From an uncultured Clostridium sp. (GTDB lineage Bacteria > Bacillota > Clostridia > TANB77 > CAG-508), in contig CAMBEE010000008.1 in NCBI GenBank assembly GCA_945865665.1, positions 20,137-84,136 on the forward strand: DNA of 64,000 nt, read 5' to 3'. Each line of letters opens with the position of its first letter. Position 1 is the stretch's first letter. The position numbers and the translations under genes are program-made. The notes beneath the pieces were generated by a model. That model saw nothing but the letters and a program-made list of their open reading frames with translations, did not search any database and was not told the origin of the DNA. This document shows positions 8,859-18,035 of the stretch, in pieces.

Positions 8859-9262
8859 AAGTTGCAACCTTAAGGGTTGTATATGTTTGATATTGTACCC
8901 ATTTGATTGAAGTGAAAAATAGAAAATCTTAAATAAAAAACTGAGGAATGCTCACAAAAGAAATGTATATATGTATATGATTTGAAACATTTTTTCGTTT
9001 CAATACGCAATATAAGAATTTCTAAAATAAATTGATGGATAATTCCACTTAGTCCTCGCTTCGCTCGACGTGAACACTTTTCATAAATTTATTCAAAAAA
9101 TTCTAATATTGCTCCAATCACATTCGAAAAGTTTAAAATCATATACATATATACATTTCTGCCCTAAGTGAGAGAGGCTCAGTTTGGTATTTTAGATTTT
9201 CTTTTTAAACGTAATGAACAGGGTACAATATCAAACATATACAACCCTTAAGGTTGCAACTT
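8859..9262. repeat. Large hairpin element, copy 1 (about 404 bases)
   Basis: The stretch between ftsE and the GLUG-repeat gene has no ORF and is one long interrupted inverted repeat. The outer 42 bases (from AAGTTGCAACCTTAAGGG) are perfectly complementary to the last 42. Inside are further stems (AGAAAATCT, GAAATGTATATATGTATATGAT, AAGAATTTCTAAAATAAAT) separated by asymmetric internal loops. The apex holds TTCAC...GTGGAA around a CGAGCGAAGCGAG palindrome. The whole element aligns with the reverse complement of copy 2 at 24063-24418. Function is unknown; structured RNA or transposon-derived palindrome are both possible. Confidence 0.85.
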
Positions 9263-9313
9263 GCATACAAAAATAGTACTCACATTTACAAATAAGTACT
9301 ATTTAAATCATTA

Positions 9314-11230
9314 TTATTTATTAACAGATTCCGGTTTATCTAAATCTTTTAAATATGGCATTGATGTACCTTCGTCTATTTTCCAAATATTTTCAAAATC
9401 AAATGTTGAAAATTCGCTTGCACTAAACATATTTGTTAATTTTTTAGATGTTCCATATGAGCTAGATGTTAAACCTGTTTTTTCTGGTACCCAATATGTC
9501 TCCATAACAGTCAATTTTCCTTTATTAGTTATTGTTTCTGAAAAATTTCCAAAAATTGGCTCTACATTGTTTTTTCCGCTCACCATTCCAGCCACATATA
9601 TTTTTTCCACATTAATATAGCTATTTCCTGGTCCTTTTGAGTTTGCATATCTTACCAATTCTCCAACAATTCCTCCTATATTCTCATTTCCATTTACAAA
9701 ACTTGTTGAAAAACAATCCTTTATATATAGTGTTCCAATTCCAGCTGTTGAACTCCCTGTTCCTAATGATCTTGCATACCCAATTATTCCTCCTATATCA
9801 TCCCCTGTTGAACTAACATTACCTGTTGAATATGAATTATCTATATGCATTTCACCATATCCATTTTGTCCTCCCCCAATAACATCCAGATACCCTATCA
9901 ATCCTCCAACATAGTTATCAGATGCAATAATATTTCCAGATAAATAACTATTTTGTAAATACGAATACGTTGTAACATTATAACCATGTCCAACTTGAAG
10001 TTTGCCTATAATTCCTCCCACATATATTTTTCCACCTATATCACCTGTTGTTTTATTGTTTTGTAAATATATTCTTCCTTGTGCTTTATATATATTTCCA
10101 ACAATTCCACCTACACAATCATCACCTGTTGTTTTTCCATTTGTTTCATTTGAATTTATTTGTATATTTTCTCCCTTAGTTGTATTATTATACTTTCCTA
10201 ATATTCCGCCGGTATTGCTTGTTCCAGTTGTTTCTGCATTAGAAATATTACCTATAATTTTTTTTACTTCATCTCCACTTCCAATTACTCCTCCTGCATT
10301 ATCCTCTGTTGATATTACTTTTCCATTTGTAATATTATTGGTTACTGAGTTTTCTGCTACTCCTACTAATCCACCTACATTTGTAACACCATTTACAATT
10401 ATGTTTGTTTCATTTTTATCAAGTGTTCCCTTTGAATATCCTACTATTCCTCCAACACTATCTTCGCCATTTATTGTTGCTTTTATATTATTTCCAGTTA
10501 AAGTTCCGGTTAGTGTTCCTACAAGAGCCCCTACATTGTTTTTTCCGGTTACTGTTGCGTTATCCATTTTTATGTTTTGAAGTGTTCCTGAAACATATCT
10601 AAATAATCCTACATCACCTTCATCTTTATCAATATTAAAATTATTGATACTATATCCATTTCCATCCAATATTCCTGAAAAAGGATTCGTTTTTGTTCCA
10701 ATTGGTTCCCAATCAACTCCACTTAAATCTATATTGGCAGCTAATTTATAATAAATTTTTTCTTTAGATATATTAAGAAAAAGTTCACTATAAAGATTTT
10801 GAATGTTTTGTAATTGTTCTGCATTTGTTATAGATAATGGAGCATCTAGATTTCCTGATTCAGATAGTTGTAATTTTTCTTGTGCTTCCTCTCCATCTTT
10901 TTCCTTTATTATAAAAATATCTTCATTTCCTAATGTATAATTATAATCTAATGCTATTTTGTTTTTTCCATATCCATATATTATCGTTCCATTTGGCTCT
11001 TTAATATATTCAATTCCGTTTTCTCTTTCTATATTAAGTAAAATTTTCAAATTATTATTGTCATTATTATTATATATTTGATATGAAAATGTTTTTATAT
11101 CTTCATTTTTCATAGATTTATCCAACAAATTGTTTTTGTTTATAACCTCAAGACTTACTAAAGATAAAAGTATTATACTTACTATTATTGTAACTAATTT
11201 TATAGTCGTTTTTTTCCAAATAACTTTCAT
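9314..11230 (-). CDS. Membrane-anchored GLUG-repeat surface protein
   Basis: A 638-residue protein with one N-terminal hydrophobic anchor (residues about 11-28) and a long outside region. After an N-terminal module (residues about 45-120) come about 12 GLUG-type repeats with the pattern VGGxxGxx (NVGALVGTL, SVGGIVGYS, YVGGLIGYL, DIGGIIGYA and so on), which form beta-helical or adhesin-like structures in other surface proteins. No sortase motif or C-terminal anchor is visible. The N-terminal module resembles that of the 39820-41064 protein. It follows the transketolase-like gene by 19 bases, so it may be cotranscribed. Adhesion is a reasonable inference only. Confidence 0.8.
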   Translation of the reverse strand: MKVIWKKTTIKLVTIIVSIILLSLVSLEVINKNNLLDKSMKNEDIKTFSYQIYNNNDNNNLKILLNIERENGIEYIKEPNGTIIYGYGKNKIALDYNYTLGNEDIFIIKEKDGEEAQEKLQLSESGNLDAPLSITNAEQLQNIQNLYSELFLNISKEKIYYKLAANIDLSGVDWEPIGTKTNPFSGILDGNGYSINNFNIDKDEGDVGLFRYVSGTLQNIKMDNATVTGKNNVGALVGTLTGTLTGNNIKATINGEDSVGGIVGYSKGTLDKNETNIIVNGVTNVGGLVGVAENSVTNNITNGKVISTEDNAGGVIGSGDEVKKIIGNISNAETTGTSNTGGILGKYNNTTKGENIQINSNETNGKTTGDDCVGGIVGNIYKAQGRIYLQNNKTTGDIGGKIYVGGIIGKLQVGHGYNVTTYSYLQNSYLSGNIIASDNYVGGLIGYLDVIGGGQNGYGEMHIDNSYSTGNVSSTGDDIGGIIGYARSLGTGSSTAGIGTLYIKDCFSTSFVNGNENIGGIVGELVRYANSKGPGNSYINVEKIYVAGMVSGKNNVEPIFGNFSETITNKGKLTVMETYWVPEKTGLTSSSYGTSKKLTNMFSASEFSTFDFENIWKIDEGTSMPYLKDLDKPESVNK

Positions 11231-11249
11231 TTAATCATTTACCTTTCTT

Positions 11250-12179
11250 TTATTTTTTTACAATTTCAATTATTTTTTCAGCCGTAATTCCAAAATATTC
11301 CATCAATTCAACAGCATTTCCAGATTTACCAAAAGTATCATTAATACCTAATCTTATTAACTTTGTTGGAGACTCATCAGTCAAAACTTCTGAAATTGCA
11401 GAACCAAGTCCACCAACAACATTATGGTCTTCAATAGAAATTAATTTTTTAGTTTCTTTAGCACATTTAATAATAATATCTCTATCAATTGGCTTTATTG
11501 TATGAATATCAACAACTCTAACATCTATGCCTTTTTCTTTTAACTGTTCTTGTGCTTTTAAAGCTTCACTAACAGTTACTCCTGTGGCAAAAATTGTAGC
11601 ATCTGTACCGTCACCAATTTGAATTGCTTTTCCAATTTCAAATTTTTGGTCTTCATTATAAATTACAGGAGTTGCAAGTCTTGACAAACGTAAATATACA
11701 GGTCCATTTATTTTACTAATTTCTTTAACAGCCCATTTTGTTTCTATATCATCTGATGTTGATATAACAGTCATATTAGGTAAAGTTCTCATCATAGAAA
11801 TGTCTTCTAACATCTGATGTGTTGCCCCATCTTCTCCTACTGTTATTCCAGCATGAGTTGCACAAATTTTAACATTTAATTTTGGATAACATACACTATT
11901 TCGAATTTGGTCATATGCTCTTCCTGCTGCAAATACAGCAAATGTACTTGCATATGCAATTTTTCCACAAGTTGCAATTCCAGCAGCTGTTGAAATCATA
12001 TTTTGTTCAGCAATTCCCATATCAAAAAATCTGTCTGGAAATTCTTTAGCAAATAAATTTGTTTTTGTTGCTGTTGATAAATCTGCATCAAATACAACTA
12101 CATTTTTATTTTCTTTTCCTAATTCTAGTAATACCTCTCCATAGCTCTGTCTAGTTGCTTTTTTTACATTTTCGTCCAT
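11250..12179 (-). CDS. Transketolase, C-terminal subunit
   Basis: A 309-residue protein matching the pyrimidine-binding and C-terminal domains of transketolase (DADLSTATKT, MGIAEQNMISTAAGIA with the catalytic Glu, THAGITVGEDGATHQ, VVDIHTIKPID). In split transketolases the thiamine-diphosphate-binding N-terminal subunit is normally encoded just upstream; here a ROK kinase is upstream and no N-terminal half exists in the window. It should need that partner to transfer two-carbon units in the pentose phosphate pathway. The ATG follows GAAAGGAATGAAATTAT. Confidence 0.9.
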   Translation of the reverse strand: MDENVKKATRQSYGEVLLELGKENKNVVVFDADLSTATKTNLFAKEFPDRFFDMGIAEQNMISTAAGIATCGKIAYASTFAVFAAGRAYDQIRNSVCYPKLNVKICATHAGITVGEDGATHQMLEDISMMRTLPNMTVISTSDDIETKWAVKEISKINGPVYLRLSRLATPVIYNEDQKFEIGKAIQIGDGTDATIFATGVTVSEALKAQEQLKEKGIDVRVVDIHTIKPIDRDIIIKCAKETKKLISIEDHNVVGGLGSAISEVLTDESPTKLIRLGINDTFGKSGNAVELMEYFGITAEKIIEIVKK

Positions 12180-12232
12180 ATAATTTCATTCCTTTCATAG
12201 TTTCCAACTCAGCTTTAAGAGCTTTCTCTCTT

Positions 12233-13123
12233 TTATTGGCAAGCTCCTATAATACCTGCATCATTTCCAAGAGCTGCTGGTATTATTATTAATTTTTCCC
12301 TTTTATTAAATAAATATTGTTTCTTTATTATATTCTTTATTAATTTATCAAGTAAAACATCAGAAAAATATACAAAGCTTCCACCTATTCCTATAGCTTC
12401 AGGCTCAAATATATTTATCAAATTTGATAGTCCTATACTTAAATATTCAATATATTCATCAATTACCTTATTTAATTCTTCATTATCCGGATTTTTTCTA
12501 ATAATATCCAACAATTCCTGTCCTCTAGTTTTTTCGTCAACTCCTAATACATGCCTCAAATTTGTTTTTAATGCTTTCATTGACGCATATTTTTCAAAAC
12601 ATCCATTTTTTCCACAATTACACTTTAATCCATCTTTTTGAATAATAACATGTCCAAATTCACATCCAGGTAGTTCTCCCGTATCAAGCAATTTATTATT
12701 AATTATAACAGCTCCACCTATTCCTGTGCCCAAAGTTAAAAATATACTTCTACTATAATCTTTTAAAGCTCCTATTTTATTTTCCGCAATAGCTGCACAT
12801 TTAGCATCATTTCTAATCTTTATAGGCAAATTTATTTCTTTTTTTAAATTATCTATAATATTGTAATTTGAAACTCCCAAATTTACAGATTTTAAAATAA
12901 TACCATCTTTTATTGTTCCAGGTACAGCTATTCCTATCTCTTTTATTTTATATTTTGACATCAATTCATTTGTATTTTTTATTATATAATTCTCTATTGT
13001 TTCTTTTATATTTTTCTTGTCTTTAGATAACAGTCTTTTTTCTATTTTCTCTACTATATATCCTTTATCATCAATAACTCCTATTGCTATATGACTTCCA
13101 CCTAAATCAATTCCAATTTTCAT
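12233..13123 (-). CDS. ROK-family sugar kinase
   Basis: A 296-residue ROK protein: ATP-binding MKIGIDLGGSHIAIGVID at the N-terminus, the second phosphate motif FLTLGTGIGGAVIINN, and the zinc site GLKCNCGKNGCFEKYAS with an upstream His in CEFGHVII. There is no N-terminal helix-turn-helix, so it is a kinase, not a NagC-type repressor. Glucose or an amino sugar is the likely substrate, but sequence alone does not say which. It precedes the transketolase subunit by 53 bases, suggesting shared sugar metabolism. Confidence 0.87.
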   Translation of the reverse strand: MKIGIDLGGSHIAIGVIDDKGYIVEKIEKRLLSKDKKNIKETIENYIIKNTNELMSKYKIKEIGIAVPGTIKDGIILKSVNLGVSNYNIIDNLKKEINLPIKIRNDAKCAAIAENKIGALKDYSRSIFLTLGTGIGGAVIINNKLLDTGELPGCEFGHVIIQKDGLKCNCGKNGCFEKYASMKALKTNLRHVLGVDEKTRGQELLDIIRKNPDNEELNKVIDEYIEYLSIGLSNLINIFEPEAIGIGGSFVYFSDVLLDKLIKNIIKKQYLFNKREKLIIIPAALGNDAGIIGACQ

Positions 13124-13154
13124 TTTAAAACCTTCTTATAAACTCAATTATCTA

Positions 13155-13310
13155 TTTTTAAAAATTTGATATATATTGTTTTGAAATACCGCGTAAGCGA
13201 CCAAACGAACGAATGTGAGTGCGAACTGGAGCAATCTACATACTAGTATTTTTTAATATGGAGATTGCGACACCAAGGTATAAAAAACAATATATAATCA
13301 AATTTTAAAA
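13155..13310. repeat. Long hairpin element, possible relative of the large-hairpin family
   Basis: TTTAAAAATTTGATATATATTG and its near-complement CAATATATAATCAAATTTTAAA bound about 110 bases that contain an inner GCAATCT...AGATTGC hairpin. The inner segment CGAATGTGAGTG...GGAGCAAT resembles CGAATGTGATTGGAGCAAT on the reverse strand of copy 1 at 9.1 kb. The region between ROK kinase and pilC is otherwise non-coding. Confidence 0.6.
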
Positions 13311-13342
13311 TTCAAATATATTAATAGCAAAATGAATGGACA

Positions 13343-13370
13343 AAATGTCTCAAACAAAAATGAGACATTT
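13343..13370 (-). terminator. Terminator of the type IV pilus operon
   Basis: AAATGTCTCA and TGAGACATTT form a perfect 10-bp stem overlapping the pilC stop codon, followed on the minus strand by TTTTG. Confidence 0.7.
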
Positions 13371-14709
13371 ATACCCCAGCTGCAGAGAACAAGAAACCAC
13401 CCATATAAACTTGGATACAAGGTGCAAGTACAACTAATACGAAAAATATTAGAACCACACCAACAATTAAATAAGTTACCTCAGGAAGAACCTTTACAAT
13501 TTTCTGCATTATATTATCTATATCCATATCCATATATTCTACTAATTTTGCAATCATTTCATTCAAGTCTGTTTGCATACCAATTTTAAGCATTTCAGTT
13601 ATCATTGATTTTGCAAGTCCTGATTTTTCAAATGGCTCTATCCAAGAATCACCTATTAATATGTTATTTATAGATGTTTCTATAATTGAAAGCATTACAT
13701 AGTTTTGTACAACGTTTTTACTTACTTCAATTGCCTCTTGAATTCTCATTCCATTCTCTAAGTTTAAAAGCATAGCTTTCATTAATCTTGAAAAATCTAA
13801 TGAGAATATTAATTGTCCAAATACTGGCATTTTGTATTTAAAATAATCAAAATTATATTTACCTTTAGGTGTATTTATATAAAATATTATTCCAGCAACT
13901 GCTGCCACTATAATCGATACTGGTATATACCAAAATTTTATTACACCATTCAAAAATTTTTGAAACCATAATGTTGCAGCCGGTAATGTGTCTGTTGAAC
14001 CCATTTCTGCATAAACATTTTGAATCGCTGGGATTGCCACCAATGTTCCAATAACTAGCATAACCATTAACAATACGAATTGGGCTATGTTTGGAATAAG
14101 TATTCCTCTTATTTTTTTATTCAATGCTTCTGATGAATCCAAATATGTTACAGCTTGTTCAAGTGAATTTGTAAGAGAACCTGATAATTCTCCTACTTTA
14201 ATCATATTTATATATATAAACGGAAATATGTCTGAATAATATTCCATTGTTGTATACATATTTTCACCTGCTTCAACACCAGCTAAAATATCCTCTAATA
14301 CGCCTTTAAATGTAACGTTTTCTGTACTTCCAATTATAGTATTTAAAGCGTGTATATTGTTAAAGTTTGCTTTTTTTAATAAATAGAAGTTTTGTGTAAA
14401 TATAACCAAATCCCTGCTTGTTACTTTTTCTGTTTTTGATAAATACATATTTATTTTTTCTTTTAATGTTGATTGTTTTTTTGTATTTATTTGAGTTGTA
14501 TTTACATTTTTCATTATTTCTTCTATGTCTTTTATGTTTTTCTTTTTAGTTTTTTTCTTTTTAGCTGAATATGCAACTTGTTCTATAGTTATTGGCATTA
14601 AATCATTTTCTTTTAGTGTTCTAAGTAAATTTTGTTTACTTCCAGCTTCTACTCTATTTCTTATAACTAGTCCAGAACTAGTTACAGCCTTGTACATATA
14701 TGTAGGCAC
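13369..14709 (-). CDS. pilC: Type IV pilus inner-membrane platform protein PilC
   Basis: A 446-residue GspF/PilC family protein with an N-terminal lead (YMYKAVTSSGLVIRNRVEA), two homologous T2SSF domains and three TM segments (residues about 210-235, 260-280 and 415-440). The platform protein anchors the PilB and PilT motors and passes pilins into the fibre. A GGAGGTG site lies 6-7 bases before the GTG at 14709; the track start three codons earlier is inside that site and is rejected. It is the last gene of the pilus operon, 18 bases after pilT. Confidence 0.93.
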   Translation of the reverse strand: MPTYMYKAVTSSGLVIRNRVEAGSKQNLLRTLKENDLMPITIEQVAYSAKKKKTKKKNIKDIEEIMKNVNTTQINTKKQSTLKEKINMYLSKTEKVTSRDLVIFTQNFYLLKKANFNNIHALNTIIGSTENVTFKGVLEDILAGVEAGENMYTTMEYYSDIFPFIYINMIKVGELSGSLTNSLEQAVTYLDSSEALNKKIRGILIPNIAQFVLLMVMLVIGTLVAIPAIQNVYAEMGSTDTLPAATLWFQKFLNGVIKFWYIPVSIIVAAVAGIIFYINTPKGKYNFDYFKYKMPVFGQLIFSLDFSRLMKAMLLNLENGMRIQEAIEVSKNVVQNYVMLSIIETSINNILIGDSWIEPFEKSGLAKSMITEMLKIGMQTDLNEMIAKLVEYMDMDIDNIMQKIVKVLPEVTYLIVGVVLIFFVLVVLAPCIQVYMGGFLFSAAGV

Positions 14710-14727
14710 AATTATCACCTCCTACTT

Positions 14728-15834
14728 TTATTGTTGTCTATTACTATCTCTTCTTATTTTCATTTGCATTATTGTTCTATTTAATACTTCGATATTTTTC
14801 TCTTCAATTTGTGCTTTTGCTTGTTCTAGTGTTATTTTATCATTTACAAATAATGATGCTATAGAATTAATTAGTCCTATACTTCCTTTATCTGAACTTT
14901 GTATTGCATCTTCTATTTCTGATACACTTATTTTTTCTTTTCTTATAATTCCCGCAACTATATTATCTACAACCATTACTTCTGGTACTAAAACTAATTT
15001 GCCATCTCTTCCTGGTAATAATCTTTGCGATACAACTAATTTTAATAATGAAGATAATAGATATTTTATACTTGCTTGGTCTCTAACTTCATAGAAGTTT
15101 ATCATTCTGTCTATTGTTTCTGCACATGATTTTGTATGTAATGTTCCTACAACCAAGTGTCCTGATTCTGCCATTTCGATTGCAGCTTCCATTGTTACTT
15201 TATCTCTAATCTCTCCTATTACTAGAATATCACAGTCCTCTCTTAAAGAGTTTTTTACACCATCACTAAATGTTAAACTGTCTCTACCTTTTCCTATTTC
15301 TTTTTGAACTATTAATGATTTTTTTGAATGATGTTTAAATTCAACTGGGTTTTCTAGTGTTAATATTTTTTTGTTTTGTGTTTCATTTATTTCATTTATT
15401 AAAGCATTTAATGTTGTACTTTTACCAGAGTTTGTTTTTCCTGTTACCAATATTAACCCTTGTGGTTGATATGTCATTCTTCTTATAATATCTGGTAATC
15501 CAAGTGATTCATATGGTGGTAATGTATTTTTTATAAGTCTTAATGTACATAGTGGAACATCATCTGATAATGATATATTTACTCTTAGACGGATTCCATT
15601 GTGTTCATATGATGTATCTAATTTTCTTGTTGTATTAAAAACTTCGTCTTTATCAACATTTCCTCTTACCAAGTAGTCATACATTTCGTTCATATCTTCT
15701 GGTGTTAAAACATCCATTTCTTCTATTGGTTTTAATTCTCTTGAAATTCTTAGCATTGGTTTATTTCCTGCAATTAAGTGCACATCTGATGCATCCTTTT
15801 CAATTGCTATATCTAAAATCTTGTCCATATTCAT
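14728..15834 (-). CDS. pilT: Type IV pilus retraction ATPase PilT
   Basis: A 368-residue hexameric secretion ATPase. Walker A is VTGKTNSGKSTTLNALI near residue 129, the Asp box region follows (ENPVEFKHH), Walker B is DILVIGEIRD and the His box is GHLVVGTLHTKS. The N-terminal MDKILDIAIEKDASDVHLIAG is typical of PilT. It is expected to drive pilus retraction and thus twitching or DNA uptake. The ATG at 15834 follows AAAGGGAGGAAACTTGTT. It is flanked by pilB and pilC. Confidence 0.93.
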   Translation of the reverse strand: MNMDKILDIAIEKDASDVHLIAGNKPMLRISRELKPIEEMDVLTPEDMNEMYDYLVRGNVDKDEVFNTTRKLDTSYEHNGIRLRVNISLSDDVPLCTLRLIKNTLPPYESLGLPDIIRRMTYQPQGLILVTGKTNSGKSTTLNALINEINETQNKKILTLENPVEFKHHSKKSLIVQKEIGKGRDSLTFSDGVKNSLREDCDILVIGEIRDKVTMEAAIEMAESGHLVVGTLHTKSCAETIDRMINFYEVRDQASIKYLLSSLLKLVVSQRLLPGRDGKLVLVPEVMVVDNIVAGIIRKEKISVSEIEDAIQSSDKGSIGLINSIASLFVNDKITLEQAKAQIEEKNIEVLNRTIMQMKIRRDSNRQQ

Positions 15835-15855
15835 AACAAGTTTCCTCCCTTTATC

Positions 15856-17493
15856 CTAATATAAAATTAATTGTCTATTTAATTCTTCAAATGTTGTTTC
15901 TCCATTCAATATTTTATCTATTCCATCTACAACTAATGGTCTATAATTTTGTTCTAATGCTTTTTTTCTTATCTCAATTGTTGATGCGCCTTTTACAATA
16001 AGTTCTTTTATTTCGTCTGTAATATCTAGGATTTCAAAAACTCCTATTCTTCCATAATATCCTATATTATTACATTTTTTACATCCAATAGCATCATATG
16101 TCTTTTTACCAGTAAAATCTATTGTTTTTCCATATTTTTCTGCGATTTTTGTCATTATTTCTTTTTCTTGGTTTGTATATTCTCTTTCTCTTCTACATTC
16201 CGGACATATTCTTCTTACAAGTCTTTGTGAAACTGATGTAGCAAGTGTACTTGAAATGTCATAATCTGATAATCCCATTTTTCTCATTCTGTTTATAACT
16301 TCTATTGCGTCTATTGTATGTATTGTTGATAACACATAATGTCCTGTTTGTCCTGCTTGTATAGCAATTTCAGCTGTTTCTTGGTCACGAATTTCTCCTA
16401 ATAATATCATATCAGGGTCTTGTCTTAAAACAGTTCTTAATGCTCCTGAAAAAGTTGACTTATTTCCTATTTCGATTTGGTTTAAACCATCAATTCTAAT
16501 TTCTACTGGGTCTTCTATTGTTGTAATATTTATTTCTGGTGAATTAAGATAATCTATAATACTATATAATGTTGTTGTTTTTCCGGCACCAGTTGGAGCA
16601 GCAATTATTGTTATACTATTCTTTTTGTTAAAGCTTTTCTTTAAGTCTTCTTCTGTTCCTGGATAACCTAATTCAAATATATTTCTTATGTCTTCGTTTT
16701 TCTTTAATAATCTTAAAACAAATTTTTCTCCACATATATTTGGTTGTGATGAAACACGGATATTATAATCATCATACATTAAAATTCTACCGTCTTGTGC
16801 TTCTTGTTTTTCTTGATGCATATTTGAAATTGCTTTTAATCTTCCTACTATTTGTTGTTGTTTTTCTTTTGCTATTTTAGCTGCTGTAAATAATTCACCA
16901 TCTATTCTATATCTAACTCTTATTTCATTTGCTAATGGTTCAATATGTATATCACTTGCTCTTTTTTCAATTCCTGTTCTAATAATACTGTCAACTAATT
17001 CAATTATTGTTCCTGAAGAAGATGTTTTTGTTATATCGCTTGATGCCATTCCTTCTAAAGATGAAAGTATCTTTTCTATGTCTTTTTCAAATGTTATGTA
17101 TTGTTCCATAACAAGTCCTTTATTTAATAATTGCATTTTTACTGAATCTGTTTTTCCTGAGACTGATTTATCTGAAAAACATACTTTTATTTTACTTCCA
17201 TTGACCTCAAATGGAATGCACTTATATTTTTTACAAACCTCCAAAGATAAATAATCTGTCGGTTTTACTTTTAAAGTTCCTGATGTTAGTAAAACTGCTT
17301 TTTCACCTAATATTTCTCCTATACTCTGGATTAGTTTTTCTCCATCACATACGTTTAGAGTATGTAAAATATCTCCAAGTTTCATATTAGGATAATTTCT
17401 TTGATATTCTAAAGCTTGTTCTATATCTCGTTCAGTAACAATTCCTCTTTTTACTAATTCAACCCCTATTGGTAATCTTCTTTTCATTTCCAT
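15856..17493 (-). CDS. pilB: Type IV pilus assembly ATPase PilB
   Basis: A 545-residue GspE/PilB protein: an N-terminal MshEN-type domain (GIVTERDIEQALEYQ, LGDILHTLNV), then the ATPase core with Walker A AAPTGAGKTTTLYSI near residue 297, DPDMILLGEIRDQETA and GHYVLSTIHTIDA. A four-cysteine zinc motif (CPEC ... CKKCNNIGYYGR) lies near residues 429-469. It powers pilus extension. An AAAGGAGTG site is best placed for the ATG at 17493 (MEMKRRLP), four codons inside the track ORF. Confidence 0.93.
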   Translation of the reverse strand: MEMKRRLPIGVELVKRGIVTERDIEQALEYQRNYPNMKLGDILHTLNVCDGEKLIQSIGEILGEKAVLLTSGTLKVKPTDYLSLEVCKKYKCIPFEVNGSKIKVCFSDKSVSGKTDSVKMQLLNKGLVMEQYITFEKDIEKILSSLEGMASSDITKTSSSGTIIELVDSIIRTGIEKRASDIHIEPLANEIRVRYRIDGELFTAAKIAKEKQQQIVGRLKAISNMHQEKQEAQDGRILMYDDYNIRVSSQPNICGEKFVLRLLKKNEDIRNIFELGYPGTEEDLKKSFNKKNSITIIAAPTGAGKTTTLYSIIDYLNSPEINITTIEDPVEIRIDGLNQIEIGNKSTFSGALRTVLRQDPDMILLGEIRDQETAEIAIQAGQTGHYVLSTIHTIDAIEVINRMRKMGLSDYDISSTLATSVSQRLVRRICPECRREREYTNQEKEIMTKIAEKYGKTIDFTGKKTYDAIGCKKCNNIGYYGRIGVFEILDITDEIKELIVKGASTIEIRKKALEQNYRPLVVDGIDKILNGETTFEELNRQLILY

Positions 17494-17561
17494 AATAAAT
17501 TTCACTCCTTTATTATTTCTTTTTTATTAAATGATAGATGCAAATGTTATTAACGTCTTTT

Positions 17562-18020
17562 TTATTGGCCGTTTTTCATACTATATACCATTGCATTGTC
17601 TCCTGTCATATTTACACTTGATGTTTTAAAATTTATTTTTATTTGATATGTTGAATCTATATAAATATAAGAAAATTCGCATTCTTCAACATCTTTGCAA
17701 ATTTTAATTTTATTTTTATAAACTGATTTATTTTCAGCTTTGTATGTATATTGATTTCCATCGGAAAAAATTATATAACTTATCTTTTGTCCATCTTCTT
17801 CTGTTGTTTTGCACTCAACTATTTCATTGTCTTTTTTGTTAATTTCGTCTAAAAACAAATTAGAAAATTTGGTATATTGTGTAGTATCTTTGCTTATATT
17901 ATCAACATTAACATTTTTATAAAAAAATGTCGTCAATGTTGCAATTAAGCTGACTACTATAACCATACCTATAACATATATAATTAAAGATGTAAGTGTG
18001 ATTCCTCTATTATCTTTCAC
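17562..18020 (-). CDS. Prepilin-like protein (minor pilin candidate)
   Basis: A 152-residue protein with a class III signal: short basic leader MKDNRG followed by ITLTSLIIYVIGMVIVVSLIA. Cleavage would be after Gly6. The residue at +5 is Ser instead of the usual Glu. The rest is a small soluble domain with one Cys pair (ECKTTEED, KICKDVEECEF). The position between the PilV-like gene and pilB suggests a PilW-like minor pilin that primes assembly. Specific function is not known. Confidence 0.7.
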   Translation of the reverse strand: MKDNRGITLTSLIIYVIGMVIVVSLIATLTTFFYKNVNVDNISKDTTQYTKFSNLFLDEINKKDNEIVECKTTEEDGQKISYIIFSDGNQYTYKAENKSVYKNKIKICKDVEECEFSYIYIDSTYQIKINFKTSSVNMTGDNAMVYSMKNGQ

Positions 18021-18035
18021 TTTTTATTTCCTCCA

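Noticed and set aside
8859-9262. Insertion sequence or MITE with terminal repeats
   Set aside because: No transposase, no target duplication noted, and the ends are unlike those of the homologous copy at 24 kb; not called as a mobile element, though it is kept as an alternative.
10002-10580. 192-residue plus-strand ORF
   Set aside because: Mirror of GLUG repeats in the minus-strand gene; Pro/Ile/Phe-rich, no ribosome site.
14525-15094. 189-residue plus-strand ORF
   Set aside because: Antisense to pilC and pilT with their conserved motifs on the other strand.
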